Of a stretch of DNA of 64,000 bases, positions 53,601 through 61,457 are shown piece by piece; within the stretch, counting starts at the first letter, position 1, and the number at the start of each line of letters is the position of its first letter. Under the pieces are notes generated by a model that ran no database searches, had not been told where the DNA came from, and saw nothing but the letters and a program-made list of their open reading frames with translations. The translations under genes and the position numbers were made by a program. Origin of the DNA: Bacillus cabrialesii (lineage in GTDB: Bacteria > Bacillota > Bacilli > Bacillales > Bacillaceae); contig NZ_CP096889.1 of NCBI RefSeq assembly GCF_004124315.2, forward strand, positions 3,145,001 to 3,209,000, in the 5' to 3' direction.

Positions 53601-54830
53601 AAGCTTAATATCAGACTCGCTGTATACCTCAGGATTCGCGTCTACATCAATTCGCAGCCCACTGCCATCCGTTCTGTCATATACATTGATTGATAGATCA
53701 TCAACAGGACCGGCTGAAAGATTATGCGTTGTGCCCCGGGCCCCGGCAAAGTCGAGACCATAATCAAACGGCATGAGATTGATTTGAGGGCCAAATAATC
53801 TATGGTTTTCTCCTATCAATTTCAGATCGCGTCGAAGCTCTTCATGGCGATACTTATGATGACGCCGAATACTGCGGATTTCCCGGGAAATTTGCTGAAT
53901 AAGTTCAGAAAAGCTCATCGAAGAGCTTACAGACAGCCGGAGTGGGAGAAGGTTCATTACCATGGCCGGCACATTCAGTGATGCTGACCCTATTCGTCCC
54001 ATCATGGGCAGACCGAGCACAACATCCTCAGACCCTGTTATGCGGTGTACATAAACAGCTGACACCGCAATCACGACTTCATGCCAGCTTCCTGAGAAAT
54101 AGCGTGCCGATTCTTTTAGCGCGCTCACATCAGATAGTGGCAGATACGCCGTCTGACGAAGAAAACTGTTGGATGTTCTTGGCGCCCTGTCTGCCAAACT
54201 CACAACTTCAGGTCCATCAGCAAAACGATCCAGCCAGAATTGGCGATCCTTCTCATACTGTTCTGATGTGCGATAATCTGTATCCTCCTCCAAAATAGCC
54301 TGTAGCGATCCAAAGGGACGCGCTGTAGCTGATTGTCCTTTCATAAGTGCGGCATACGTACTTGCCACACGCTGGGCAATCAGGGAAAAACCGAAGCCGT
54401 CAATCGCAATATGGTGAATGCGCTGATACCAAAAGAAACGATCAGGACCGGCTATAAACAGAGCTTCATTGAACAAAGGGTCATATCCTAAATCGACCGG
54501 CTTTGCCAAATCTGCCTTCATCCAGTTTAACGCTGTTTTTTCCGGATCAGGCTCAGAGCTGACATCAATGACGTGCAGCTGTACATCCGGAGACGGGTTT
54601 ATCATCTGCCAAGGCCCGTCCATATTTTCACCGAAGCGGACATGCAGCGATTCCGCTTCCTTTATCACATGCCGCAAAGCTTCTTCAAAAAGAGCAATAT
54701 TGATTGGTCCATTGATTTCTATATATTCCGCTGTATTGTAGATTGGATTGTCCGGATCAAGCTGCTGAGCAAACCATATGCCGGTTTGCGCTCCGGTCAA
54801 AGAATATTGAAGGTCTTTTGTATCAGGCAT
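47691..54830 (-). CDS. dhbF: Bacillibactin dimodular peptide synthetase
   Basis: A 2379-residue nonribosomal peptide synthetase. Order: C1 (to about 440, HHIAIDG), A1 (about 460-960, YTSGSTGRPKG and MYRTGD), PCP1 (about 970-1040, ELGGHSLLAAR), C2 (about 1060-1490, HHIVGDG), A2 (about 1505-2020, YTSGSTGVPKG), PCP2 (about 2030-2100, DLGGHSLLAVQ), thioesterase (about 2120-2379, GWSLGG). In B. subtilis A1 loads Gly and A2 loads Thr; the thioesterase trimerises and cyclises 2,3-dihydroxybenzoyl-Gly-Thr into bacillibactin. Last large gene of dhbACEBF. Confidence 0.97.
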   Translation of the reverse strand: MPDTKDLQYSLTGAQTGIWFAQQLDPDNPIYNTAEYIEINGPINIALFEEALRHVIKEAESLHVRFGENMDGPWQMINPSPDVQLHVIDVSSEPDPEKTALNWMKADLAKPVDLGYDPLFNEALFIAGPDRFFWYQRIHHIAIDGFGFSLIAQRVASTYAALMKGQSATARPFGSLQAILEEDTDYRTSEQYEKDRQFWLDRFADGPEVVSLADRAPRTSNSFLRQTAYLPLSDVSALKESARYFSGSWHEVVIAVSAVYVHRITGSEDVVLGLPMMGRIGSASLNVPAMVMNLLPLRLSVSSSMSFSELIQQISREIRSIRRHHKYRHEELRRDLKLIGENHRLFGPQINLMPFDYGLDFAGARGTTHNLSAGPVDDLSINVYDRTDGSGLRIDVDANPEVYSESDIKLHQQRILQLLQTASAGEDMLIGQMELLLPQEKEQVIREWNETAKAENLLSLQDMFEKQAILTPERIALICDDVQVNYQELNEKANRLAHLLIEKGLGPEQFVALALPRSPEMVVSMLAVLKTGAAYLPLDPEFPGDRISYMLEDANPSCIITTMEIAARLPDNLAVPQLVLDQAVTQEVVKRYSPDNPNVSVSLAHPAYIIYTSGSTGRPKGVVVTLKSLSNFLLSMQETFSLGEEDRLLAVTTVAFDISALELYLPLISGAQIVIAKKETIREPQALAQMIEYFDINIMQATPTLWHALVTNEAEKLRGLRVLVGGEALPSGLLQALHELHCPVTNLYGPTETTIWSAAAFLEEGLKGVPPIGKPIWNTQVYVLDHGLQPVPPGVVGELYIAGTGLARGYFRRPDLTAERFVADPYGPPGTRMYRTGDQARWRADGSLDYIGRADHQIKIRGFRIELGEIDAVLAKHPDIEQAAVVVREDQPGDKRLVAYIVTASAIDIAELRRYVGADLPDYMVPAAFVEMDELPLTPNGKLDRKALPAPDFSTSVSERGPRTPQEEILCDLFAEVLGLARVGIDDSFFELGGHSLLAARLMSRIREVMGAELGIAKLFDEPTVAGLAAHLDQAQSARPALQRAERPERIPLSFAQRRLWFLHCLEGPSPTYNIPVAVRLSGELDQGVLQTALYDLVCRHESLRTIFPETQGTSYQHILDADQARPDLHVTEIAEKELSERLAEAVRYSFDLAAEPAFRAELFIIGPDEYVLLLLVHHIVGDGWSLTPLTRDLGAAYAARSHGGAPEWASLAVQYADYALWQQELLGSGDDPNSLIAGQLAFWKETLKNLPDQLELPTDYSRPAEPSHDGGTIHFRIEPELHKRLQELARANRVSLFMVLQSGLAALLTRLGAGTDIPIGSPIAGRNDDALGDLVGLFINTLVLRTDTSGDPSFRELLDRVREVNLAAYENQDLPFERLVEVLNPARSRATHPLFQIMLAFQNTPDAELHLPDMESSLRIHSVGSAKFDLTLEMSENRLADGTPNGLEGLLEYSTDLFKRETAQALADRLMRLLEAAESDPDQQIGNLDILASEERMSIAADWQSVSDKIPHACLPEQFEKQAALSPDAIAVVYEDQSLSYAELNERANRLARMLISEGVGPEQFVALALPRSLEMAVGLLAVLKAGAAYLPLDPDYPADRIAFMLKDAQPAFIMTNTKAAESIPPAENVPKIVLDDLELEKKLNTYPADNPDNTDRIQPLSPLNTAYVIYTSGSTGVPKGVMIPHQNVTRLFAATDHWFHFSSDDIWTMFHSYAFDFSVWEIWGPLLHGGRLVIVPHHVSRSPEAFLRLLVKEGVTVLNQTPSAFYQLMQAEREQPDLGQALSLRYVIFGGEALELSRLEDWYNRHPENRPQLINMYGITETTVHVSYIELDRSIAALRANSLIGCGIPDLGVYVLDERLQPVPPGVAGELYVSGAGLARGYLGRAGLTAERFIADPFGPPGTRMYRTGDVARLRADGSLDYVGRADHQVKIRGFRIELGEIEAALVQHPQLEDAAVIVREDQPGDKRLAAYIIPSSSETFETAELRKYAAERLPDYMVPSAFVMMKELPLTPNGKLDRKALPAPDFAAAVTGRGPRTPQEEILCDLFMEVLHLPRVGIDDRFFDLGGHSLLAVQLMSRIREALGVELSIGILFEAPTVAGLAERLEMGSSQSALDVLLPLRTSGDKPPLFCVHPAGGLSWCYAGLMTNIGTDYPIYGLQARGIGQRDELPKTLDDMAADYIEQIRTIQPKGPYHLLGWSLGGNVVQAMATQLQHQGEEVSLVVMLDAYPNHFLPIKEAPDDEEALIALLALGGYDPDSLGDKPLDFETAIEILRRDGSALASLDESVILNLKNTYVNSVGILGSYKPKTFRGNILFFRSTIIPEWFDPIEPDSWKPYIHGQIEQIDIDCRHKDLCQPEPLALIGKVLAVKLEEMNK

Positions 54831-54849
54831 CCGTTTGTTTACCCTCCTT

Positions 54850-55785
54850 TTATAAATAATCCGCGTTTGGAAGCACTTGCTGGCTGCGTGTTGTGAGCAG
54901 CTTCTGCCATTCTTCGATCGTCGGGCGTTCAGCCAGTTCTACGAATGTCACCTCGGCTCCTTCACGTCGCCATTGTTCTACCAATGTCATGATCCTTACC
55001 GAATCAAGCCCCCGGTCGAGCAAATCCTCTTGATCTGTAATATCTTCAGGTGTTTCTTGAAGAAGCTCAGCAATTTGTTTACGGATATTTTCACATGTAA
55101 ACACTTCTTTGCCGGTGTTTGCTGACGTTTTTTGAGTGTCTGCCGGCGCATTCTTCAGCTGATCAAGAAGACTGTCAGTCATCACGGTAAATGCACAGCG
55201 CCCAGCCGCATAGTCAAGCGCCATTTGATGTTTTTCTAATGAAAAATCAGCAACTGCATCTCCCACAAAAAATGCTTCGATATCCTCCATAAATGCTTCA
55301 CATGCTGTAACGAGACAGCCGATATGAGCGTAAATTCCGGAAATGATCAGCTGATCGCGTCCCTCTTTGCGCATAATCTCAAGCAAATTCGTTCTCTTAA
55401 ACGCGCTGTATCGCCATTTTGTCAGCACGAGATCATCATCATCCGGTGCCAGCTCGGTTATAATTTTCTCCTCATAAGGGCCGCTGTTTAATCCCGGGCC
55501 CCAAAAGTCTGTCAGCAGCGCCCGGTCAGCCGGATTTTGGCTTCCCGGCTGTGCGGTGTAGACAACAGGTATCCCAAGCTGGGCACATTGATCCTTCAGC
55601 TTGCGTATATTGGCCGAAAGCTCTGTTACCGGAGAGGCTCCCGCTGTAAAGGCATCGACAAAATAGTTTTGCATATCGTGGATTAACAGAACTGCCCGAT
55701 TTGGATCAGGCACCCATGAAACTTTGTTTTGCGGCATATCAGACGCTGTCGGCATTTGATACGGCTGAATGGCAGGTATAGCCAT
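54850..55785 (-). CDS. dhbB: Isochorismatase / aryl carrier protein
   Basis: A 311-residue two-domain protein. The N-terminal isochorismatase (about 20-205, LLIHDMQNYFVDAF and SGIYAHIGCLVTA) hydrolyses isochorismate to 2,3-dihydro-2,3-dihydroxybenzoate and pyruvate. The C-terminal aryl carrier domain has LLDRGLDSVRIM with the phosphopantetheine Ser near residue 262. It receives dihydroxybenzoate from DhbE. The gene lies between dhbE and dhbF with short gaps. Confidence 0.96.
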   Translation of the reverse strand: MAIPAIQPYQMPTASDMPQNKVSWVPDPNRAVLLIHDMQNYFVDAFTAGASPVTELSANIRKLKDQCAQLGIPVVYTAQPGSQNPADRALLTDFWGPGLNSGPYEEKIITELAPDDDDLVLTKWRYSAFKRTNLLEIMRKEGRDQLIISGIYAHIGCLVTACEAFMEDIEAFFVGDAVADFSLEKHQMALDYAAGRCAFTVMTDSLLDQLKNAPADTQKTSANTGKEVFTCENIRKQIAELLQETPEDITDQEDLLDRGLDSVRIMTLVEQWRREGAEVTFVELAERPTIEEWQKLLTTRSQQVLPNADYL

Positions 55786-55817
55786 TTAGAACACTTCCTC
55801 TCAAATTGTTGTTTGTG

Positions 55818-57437
55818 TTATTTTTTTGATCCTGCAAGAAGCTTCTCGGCAATGGCTTCACGAAGCGCTTTTTTGCTGACTTTGCCGACCCCTGTCTGCG
55901 GGAAGGAATCGACAAATTCAATCCGGTCAGGGATTTTGTATGCCGCCAGTCCGCGCTCTCTCAAAAACGCTTTGAGTTCTGAAGCTTTTGGGGCTTCATC
56001 CCGGGGAATAATGAACACACAAGATCTTTCGCCAAGAAATTGGTCAGGCATGGAGACCATTGCGGCATCATGGACAGCCGGATGCGCCAGCAGATGATTT
56101 TCCACTTCTTCAGCAGCGACTTTTTCGCCACCGCGGTTAATTTGATCCTTCGCCCGGCCTTCAACGACAATATAGCCGTCTGATGTCAGCCTGACGATAT
56201 CACCCGTGCGGTAAAAACCGTCCTCGGTAAAGGAAGCGGCATTATGCTCATCTGCCTTATAGTAACCCCGAATTGTATACGGTCCCCGTGTCAGCAAGTG
56301 CCCTGTTTCACCAGGTTTCACGTCGCGATTCTGATCATCCCAAACACGCACTTCATCGTATGGAGACATCGGTTTTCCTTGGGTGTTGACAATGACGTCC
56401 TCAGGGTCATCCAGTCTCGTATAATTGACGAGACCTTCAGCCATTCCGAACACCTGCTGCAGCGTGCAGCCGAAAACAGCTTTCACCTTGCGAGCAGCTT
56501 CAGCACTGAACTTGGCGCCGCCGACCTGCAGCACTTGAAGGCTGGATAGATCGTCATGGCGTGAGGAAGCCGCATCCATCCATACCATCGCAAGTGGCGG
56601 AACAAGAGCGGTGATCGTGACTTGTTCCCGTTCAATCAAAGGAAATGCATCATCAGGACTTGGAGAAGGCGATAACACCACTCTTCCTCCGGCGTATAAA
56701 ACGCCGAGAACCCCAGGCGAGCTCAGCGGATAATTGTGCGCCATCGGCAATGCCGCCAAATACACCGTGCTGTGGTCGAGCCAGCAGACCTCCACACTCC
56801 GCTTCAGACTGTAAATGTAGTCATCATGAGTCCTCGGAATCAGTTTCGATAGCCCGGTGCTCCCTCCGGAAAGCTGGAGGAACGCCACATCTGAAGACTT
56901 GACTTCAGGCAGTTTTACAGGTTCTGTATGCAAAGCCTCCAGCTCCAAAAATTCCTCTGCCTCACCTGCGACAATAACGTGTTTCAAAGACGGCAGCTTG
57001 CTTTGAACCTGTCTGGCGAGTGAACGGTAGTCAAAACCGGAGTAAGAGTCGGGAATGATATAAGCTTCCGCTTCCGCAAACTCGCAAAAATATGTAATTT
57101 CACTGCTTCGATGTGAAGGCAGTGCGAAGACTGGGAGCGCTCCCAGACGAAAGAGCGCGAAAATGACTTCAAAAAACTCCGCGATATTCGGCAGCTGTAC
57201 CACGACACGATCCATCTGTTGAATGCCGAGCTTCTGAAAGCCGGCAGCCAGACGATCAACCCTTGTGTCAAGCTCTTGATAGCTCCAATGGGTGTTTCCG
57301 CATGTAATTGCGATGCGATCGCCATGTTTGGCAGCACGGTCTCTTAACAAATCTCCAAACGTCTCGCCGGCCCAGCAGCCGTTTTTCCGATATGTCTCAG
57401 CTAACTCTTCAGGCCAAGGAGTAAATCCATTCAGCAT
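55818..57437 (-). CDS. dhbE: 2,3-dihydroxybenzoate-AMP ligase
   Basis: A 539-residue stand-alone adenylation enzyme that activates 2,3-dihydroxybenzoate with ATP and loads it onto the DhbB carrier domain. Motifs include LQLSGGSTGLSKLIPRTH (A3), GMAEGLVNYT, GFYRTGD (A7) and INRGGEKVAAEEVE (A8), and GVGKVSKKALRE with the C-terminal catalytic Lys. ATG at 57437 with GGAGGG upstream. Confidence 0.96.
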   Translation of the reverse strand: MLNGFTPWPEELAETYRKNGCWAGETFGDLLRDRAAKHGDRIAITCGNTHWSYQELDTRVDRLAAGFQKLGIQQMDRVVVQLPNIAEFFEVIFALFRLGALPVFALPSHRSSEITYFCEFAEAEAYIIPDSYSGFDYRSLARQVQSKLPSLKHVIVAGEAEEFLELEALHTEPVKLPEVKSSDVAFLQLSGGSTGLSKLIPRTHDDYIYSLKRSVEVCWLDHSTVYLAALPMAHNYPLSSPGVLGVLYAGGRVVLSPSPSPDDAFPLIEREQVTITALVPPLAMVWMDAASSRHDDLSSLQVLQVGGAKFSAEAARKVKAVFGCTLQQVFGMAEGLVNYTRLDDPEDVIVNTQGKPMSPYDEVRVWDDQNRDVKPGETGHLLTRGPYTIRGYYKADEHNAASFTEDGFYRTGDIVRLTSDGYIVVEGRAKDQINRGGEKVAAEEVENHLLAHPAVHDAAMVSMPDQFLGERSCVFIIPRDEAPKASELKAFLRERGLAAYKIPDRIEFVDSFPQTGVGKVSKKALREAIAEKLLAGSKK

Positions 57438-57465
57438 GTTGTATCCCTCCAGCAATTCATTCTGA

Positions 57466-58662
57466 TCATATGTGATTCACACCCATTGCCCGCAGCATTG
57501 TCCGAAACTTCGCGGATGTCTCCTGAAGCTCGTCCTCTGGTTTTGATCCGGCAACAACACCGGCTCCTGCATACAGGCGGAGTGAGCGCTCTTCTGCCTC
57601 TGCGCAGCGGATCGTCACGATCCATTCTCCGTCACCCGCATCGTCACACCAGCCGACCATACCGGTAAAGAAACCGCGGTCAAACGGTTCAATACTGAGA
57701 ATCGCTTCCCTTGCAAGATCCGTCGGTGTTCCGCAGACGGCCGGAGTCGGGTGGAGCGCGGCTGCCAATTCCAGTGCGGTCACGGACGGATCGGAAAGCT
57801 CTCCCTTAATCACACTGGACAGATGCCACATCGTCTCCGTTTTGATCAATGAAGGCTTCTCCGGAACATCCAGCGTCCGGCAGAAAGGACGCAGCGCTGC
57901 CGCAACCGCGTCAGCCACAACCGCATGCTCATGGAGATCCTTAGCGGAAGAAAGCAATTCAGCCGCACGGCGCTGGTCTTCAGCAGGATCATCACTGCGA
58001 GGCCTTGAGCCGGCTAATGGATTGGAAACAACCTGGGTTCCCATTCTTGAAACGAGAAGCTCCGGACTTGCACCGAGCAATGTTCGATGGGAGGATGTTT
58101 CCGCTTGACCGGACACTTCCGCTGCAAACGTGTAGCCGTGTGTGTTATGCCGCGCCAGATGATGAAGAAGTTCATTTGTCTGAATCGGTTCAGACGATGT
58201 TAAGTGCAGCGATCTGGACAGGACAATCTTGCTGAGTGTCCCATCGGCTATGTGTGCCAGTCCTTGTTCCACACCATTTTTATAATCCTCTGGTGCAGGA
58301 ACAGGCTCTATGTGGTATGTATTCGCCGGCTGCTGTTCCTTCTCCGCGTGATCAAATTGGAGCGGTCCCGACCAGCGCACTTCTTCAGGAACAACGAGCC
58401 GAGCTGCTTTTACATGATCAAAAGGAACGGCTCCGACAACAAGCGGACGGCTTTGCCCCGATTGCTTCGCTTGACGCAGCGTATCTGCAATACGGCCGGA
58501 AAGCGTTTCTATTTGGTTTTGCCCCTCTGCCTCCGGTACGATTGCACGTATGCCTTTCGCTAACAGTACGCGATGAGGAGAAGCTAAGAAAAAAGCTCCC
58601 GGCTGATACTCGTGAAGCAATTGCTCCGCTTTTGTTTCCGATAAAACGTTTTGTTCCAACAT
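57466..58662 (-). CDS. dhbC: Isochorismate synthase
   Basis: A 398-residue chorismate-using enzyme that makes isochorismate, the first step of dihydroxybenzoate synthesis. It shows the chorismate-binding block GIAH-like GVEQGLAHIADGTLSKIVLSRSL, NPLAGSRPRS, LHPTPAVCGTP, and RGFFTGMVGW, with the Mg-binding Glu in the central part. The second ATG (58662) is chosen because GGAGG is nine bases away; an ATG two codons upstream is too close. Between dhbA and dhbE. Confidence 0.96.
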   Translation of the reverse strand: MLEQNVLSETKAEQLLHEYQPGAFFLASPHRVLLAKGIRAIVPEAEGQNQIETLSGRIADTLRQAKQSGQSRPLVVGAVPFDHVKAARLVVPEEVRWSGPLQFDHAEKEQQPANTYHIEPVPAPEDYKNGVEQGLAHIADGTLSKIVLSRSLHLTSSEPIQTNELLHHLARHNTHGYTFAAEVSGQAETSSHRTLLGASPELLVSRMGTQVVSNPLAGSRPRSDDPAEDQRRAAELLSSAKDLHEHAVVADAVAAALRPFCRTLDVPEKPSLIKTETMWHLSSVIKGELSDPSVTALELAAALHPTPAVCGTPTDLAREAILSIEPFDRGFFTGMVGWCDDAGDGEWIVTIRCAEAEERSLRLYAGAGVVAGSKPEDELQETSAKFRTMLRAMGVNHI

Positions 58663-58688
58663 TTTCATGAACCTCCTTTAAAAATGAG

Positions 58689-59474
58689 TTATACGCCTAA
58701 GGTCGCGCCGCCATCCACGCATAAATTATGCATCGTAATATGCCCTGCCTGGCCAGAAACCATAAAGAGCACGGCATTCGCAATATCCGAAGGCTGAGCC
58801 AGTTTTTTTAGCGGAATTCCTGTCTTAAATGTCTCAAGTGATCCTTTTATGACTTGCTCCGCTCCGTTTTCATCGGCCCATAATGACCACTGCATGTCTG
58901 TTTCCGTTGATCCGGGAGACACAATATTACAGCGAATATTATATTCTGCAAGCTCAAGTCCAAGACATTTCGTAAACATCACAGCCGCAGCCTTTGAAGA
59001 GGCATATGCCGCCATAGATGTCCTCGGCACACCCGCGGCATTTGATCCGACTGTCACAATCGAACCTGATCTCCGGTCCATCATATATTTGCTGACTGAA
59101 CGCGAGGCGTTAAATACGCCGGTCGAATTCACTGAGAACGTAGCCTCCCATTCCTCATCACTGAGAGAATGGATTAGTCCCGGGCGAAGGACACCCGCTA
59201 CATTCACCAAAATCTCAATCGGCCCCATTTCACGCTCGATGCGCGCCGTAATCTCGTCAACCTCCGCGCTGTCTCTTACATCCGCGGCAAAGGCTTCCGC
59301 ATGGCAGCCTTCCGCTTTGAGGCTGCTCACGACTTTTTCCAGTTTTTCAGGATTATAATCAACTGCCGCAATGTGTGCGCCTTGGCCGGCTAGTGTTTGC
59401 GCAACAGCTTCGCCGATCCCTTGGGCAGCTCCTGTTATAAAAGCAACTTTGCCCTTTAATCCCATTGCATTCAT
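58689..59474 (-). CDS. dhbA: 2,3-dihydro-2,3-dihydroxybenzoate dehydrogenase
   Basis: A 261-residue SDR enzyme that oxidises 2,3-dihydro-2,3-dihydroxybenzoate to 2,3-dihydroxybenzoate with NAD. It has the nucleotide motif TGAAQGIGEA near residues 14-23, NVAGVLRPG, and YASSK with catalytic Tyr and Lys. First gene of the dhbACEBF operon, just downstream of a promoter covered by a perfect Fur box. A few substitutions against the 168 sequence I remember suggest another species. Confidence 0.96.
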   Translation of the reverse strand: MNAMGLKGKVAFITGAAQGIGEAVAQTLAGQGAHIAAVDYNPEKLEKVVSSLKAEGCHAEAFAADVRDSAEVDEITARIEREMGPIEILVNVAGVLRPGLIHSLSDEEWEATFSVNSTGVFNASRSVSKYMMDRRSGSIVTVGSNAAGVPRTSMAAYASSKAAAVMFTKCLGLELAEYNIRCNIVSPGSTETDMQWSLWADENGAEQVIKGSLETFKTGIPLKKLAQPSDIANAVLFMVSGQAGHITMHNLCVDGGATLGV

Positions 59475-59561
59475 GTCATCAATTCCTTTCTTCGCTTCAG
59501 ATGCCGAATGGACACCCAGGGAAAAAGACTCATGCGCCTTGAACAGAAAAGCGCAATTTAA

Positions 59562-59612
59562 TGATAATGATTATCATTATCAATTATAAAAATAATCATA
59601 TCCAAATGTCAT
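59562..59612 (-). promoter_or_regulatory. dhbA promoter with a perfect Fur box
   Basis: On the minus strand: ATGACA (59612-59607), 18 bases, TATAAT (59588-59583). The Fur box GATAATGATTATCATTATC (59563-59581, plus strand) matches the 19-base consensus at every position and begins right after the -10, so Fur-Fe would cover the transcription start. Explains iron repression of the siderophore operon. Confidence 0.95.
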
Positions 59613-59675
59613 GTGACAGTCAAATATAATTTCAGTGACGAATATTTTATTTTTAGAAGCAAGGCTGAGAATGTC

Positions 59676-60557
59676 TCAGCCCATTGAAATATGCGGTCCG
59701 TCAGGGTGAAGCGCAAAACGCAGCGCCCGGCTGACCAAAACAGGAAGAACCGAAATATGTCCTTCTCCTGAAAACTCGCAAAATTCTGCCCGAATGCCTT
59801 GTCCAGATAAAACGGCCAGCCGCTCGTAAAGCTCCCTTGCATTATCGTTCATCCGGCTTTTATGATGCTGCTCAAATTCTCCTGCGGCAAGCAGGATATT
59901 GATAGGCTGATTGTTCTTCTTGACGCGGGATGCGAAATGGTCCGCTTTCTCAAGAATAAACGATTTATTCCAATGAATGGACGGACTTCCCGCAACGTAC
60001 GTTTGAAACGCATCCGGCTTTGATAACAGCACCTGCAGCACGAACAGTCCGCCAAGCGAGTGGCCAAAGATCGTTTGCCTGTTTCTGTCAATCTGGTAAT
60101 CTCGTTCTATCTCCGCTTTCAGATCCTCCTCAATAAATCTGAAAAAGTCCTCCGCTCCCCCATGCTCAGGCCATTCTCTTCCGTCGGGCCTTTCCGGCAG
60201 CTTCGATTGAGCTGTGGGCATTGTAAAATCCCGGTGGCGCGCCGAGGAGAACGGTTCTGCTGTCTCATAGCCGATGCCGACGATGACAGCAGGAATCACC
60301 CCGGTTTTTTCAGGACGGCGCCCTTGGACTCGGACGGCTTCCGTCATCGTTCCGAAGACAGAATTGGCATCCAGCAGATAAATGACAGGATAACCAGCGG
60401 GCGGCGGCGGTGTACTCGGTTTCGAGATGAAAATTTGATAAGCACGGTTTTCATTGCGTGAAGACATCATACGCACTTCCGTACCAGGAATGGTAAATGC
60501 GTTTTGTGTCCCGCCTTTCACCCGGTCAGTTGTATTCTCATTCATGCAGTACGACAT
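59676..60557 (-). CDS. besA: Bacillibactin trilactone hydrolase
   Basis: A 293-residue alpha/beta-hydrolase of the Fes/IroE esterase family that opens the trilactone ring of Fe-bacillibactin in the cytoplasm to release iron. The nucleophile is in FGHSLGGLF; GEGHISV carries the catalytic His. ATG at 60557 lies five bases after AAGGAG; a second ATG at 60545 would give 289 residues, the length I recall for B. subtilis. Divided from dhbA by a 200-base promoter region with a Fur box, and itself preceded by a Fur box. Confidence 0.93.
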   Translation of the reverse strand: MSYCMNENTTDRVKGGTQNAFTIPGTEVRMMSSRNENRAYQIFISKPSTPPPPAGYPVIYLLDANSVFGTMTEAVRVQGRRPEKTGVIPAVIVGIGYETAEPFSSARHRDFTMPTAQSKLPERPDGREWPEHGGAEDFFRFIEEDLKAEIERDYQIDRNRQTIFGHSLGGLFVLQVLLSKPDAFQTYVAGSPSIHWNKSFILEKADHFASRVKKNNQPINILLAAGEFEQHHKSRMNDNARELYERLAVLSGQGIRAEFCEFSGEGHISVLPVLVSRALRFALHPDGPHISMG

Positions 60558-60586
60558 TCCTCTCCTTAAACTAAACCGCAATGTAT

Positions 60587-60605
60587 GATAATGATTTTCA
60601 CTATC
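60587..60605 (-). promoter_or_regulatory. Fur box upstream of besA
   Basis: GATAATGATTTTCACTATC matches the Fur consensus at 17 of 19 positions. It lies about 30 bases before the besA start. Confidence 0.85.
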
Positions 60606-60661
60606 AACTAGACACCTCAAATAATAGGTTTTCTTCCAAAGAAAGTCAACTTTTTCCTTAA

Positions 60662-60693
60662 TAAAAAAGGCACCTTTATCAAATAAGGTACCT
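60662..60693 (-). terminator. Terminator of yuiH
   Basis: AGG-ACCTT pairs with AAGGT-CCT, with one A-C mismatch in the stem, and is followed by TTTTTTAT on the minus strand. Confidence 0.8.
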
Positions 60694-60758
60694 GAAGACT
60701 ATCGATATGGAAATGAAAACCGGTAAAAGCAGCAGATAGTCCTATTCAAAATAGAACC

Positions 60759-61355
60759 TTAATCCCATGTAAACCTTTGATTTTGCCAAGGGTCTCCTCT
60801 CATGTGATAGCCATTCTGCTCCCAAAAGCCGGGGTGATTTTCTTTCGTAAATTGGATGCCGCGCAGCCACTTGGCGCTTTTCCAAAAATACAGATGCGGA
60901 AACACGCCCCGCAGCGGGAAGCCGTGTTCAGGCGTTAAAGGCTCGCCATGATGCGCATAAGCCAAAAGTGAGGTTTCAGCCAAAAAATCATCAAGCGCCA
61001 GATTGGTCGTCCAGCCCTCTTCCGCATGTAAAATGACGTAGCCCGCTTCTTCTTTTACACCCGCTTTTTCCGCTATATCACGTGCCCGCACGCCTTGCCA
61101 CACATTATCAAGCCTTGACCATCCAGTGACGCAATGGATGTCATTTTTCGATTCGTACTGAGGAAAGGCTTTGACATCTTCAAAGCTTAGCAGCATCGGA
61201 TGGTCAACCAATCCGTATACTTGAAGATTCCATTTGGCCATATCCTCGTAATACGGTACATTTCCCGTATGAAGCACAGGAAATGAGGTTGTGACGTTTT
61301 GGTTTGGCGGGACTCTCCCAGATTGATTGGATTGTTTTGTTTTTCCGAAATACAT
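60759..61355 (-). CDS. yuiH: Oxidoreductase with molybdopterin-binding domain
   Basis: A 198-residue soluble protein consisting of the sulfite-oxidase-type molybdopterin domain, without the heme and dimerisation domains. The metal-binding Cys lies in IHCVTGWSRLDNVWQGV and the cofactor-contacting region is AHHGEPLTPEHGFPLRGVFPHLYFWKSAKW. Substrate unknown. AAGGAGGG precedes the ATG, and a BirA operator lies 15 bases upstream of it. Confidence 0.88.
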   Translation of the reverse strand: MYFGKTKQSNQSGRVPPNQNVTTSFPVLHTGNVPYYEDMAKWNLQVYGLVDHPMLLSFEDVKAFPQYESKNDIHCVTGWSRLDNVWQGVRARDIAEKAGVKEEAGYVILHAEEGWTTNLALDDFLAETSLLAYAHHGEPLTPEHGFPLRGVFPHLYFWKSAKWLRGIQFTKENHPGFWEQNGYHMRGDPWQNQRFTWD

Positions 61356-61370
61356 ACAGAACCCTCCTTT

Positions 61371-61402
61371 TTGTTAACCATATTTTAATTTATGTTGACA
61401 AT
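61371..61402. promoter_or_regulatory. BirA operator between yuiH and bioYB
   Basis: TTGTTAAC (61371-61378), 15 bases, GTTGACAA (61394-61401): the arm spacing and sequence match the biotin operator (consensus TTGTTAAC-N15-GTTAACAA, one mismatch). The right arm contains TTGACA, usable as the -35 of bioYB with TACTCT 17 bases on, so binding would block transcription. Confidence 0.88.
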
Positions 61403-61457
61403 ATTTCCGTTCTTTATTACTCTATGATTGTGTATGTAAACCTAAGGGGGAACAACA

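Noticed and set aside
55818..58662. Plus-strand frames over dhbE and dhbC
   Set aside because: They have no ribosome sites and lie opposite clearly conserved enzymes.
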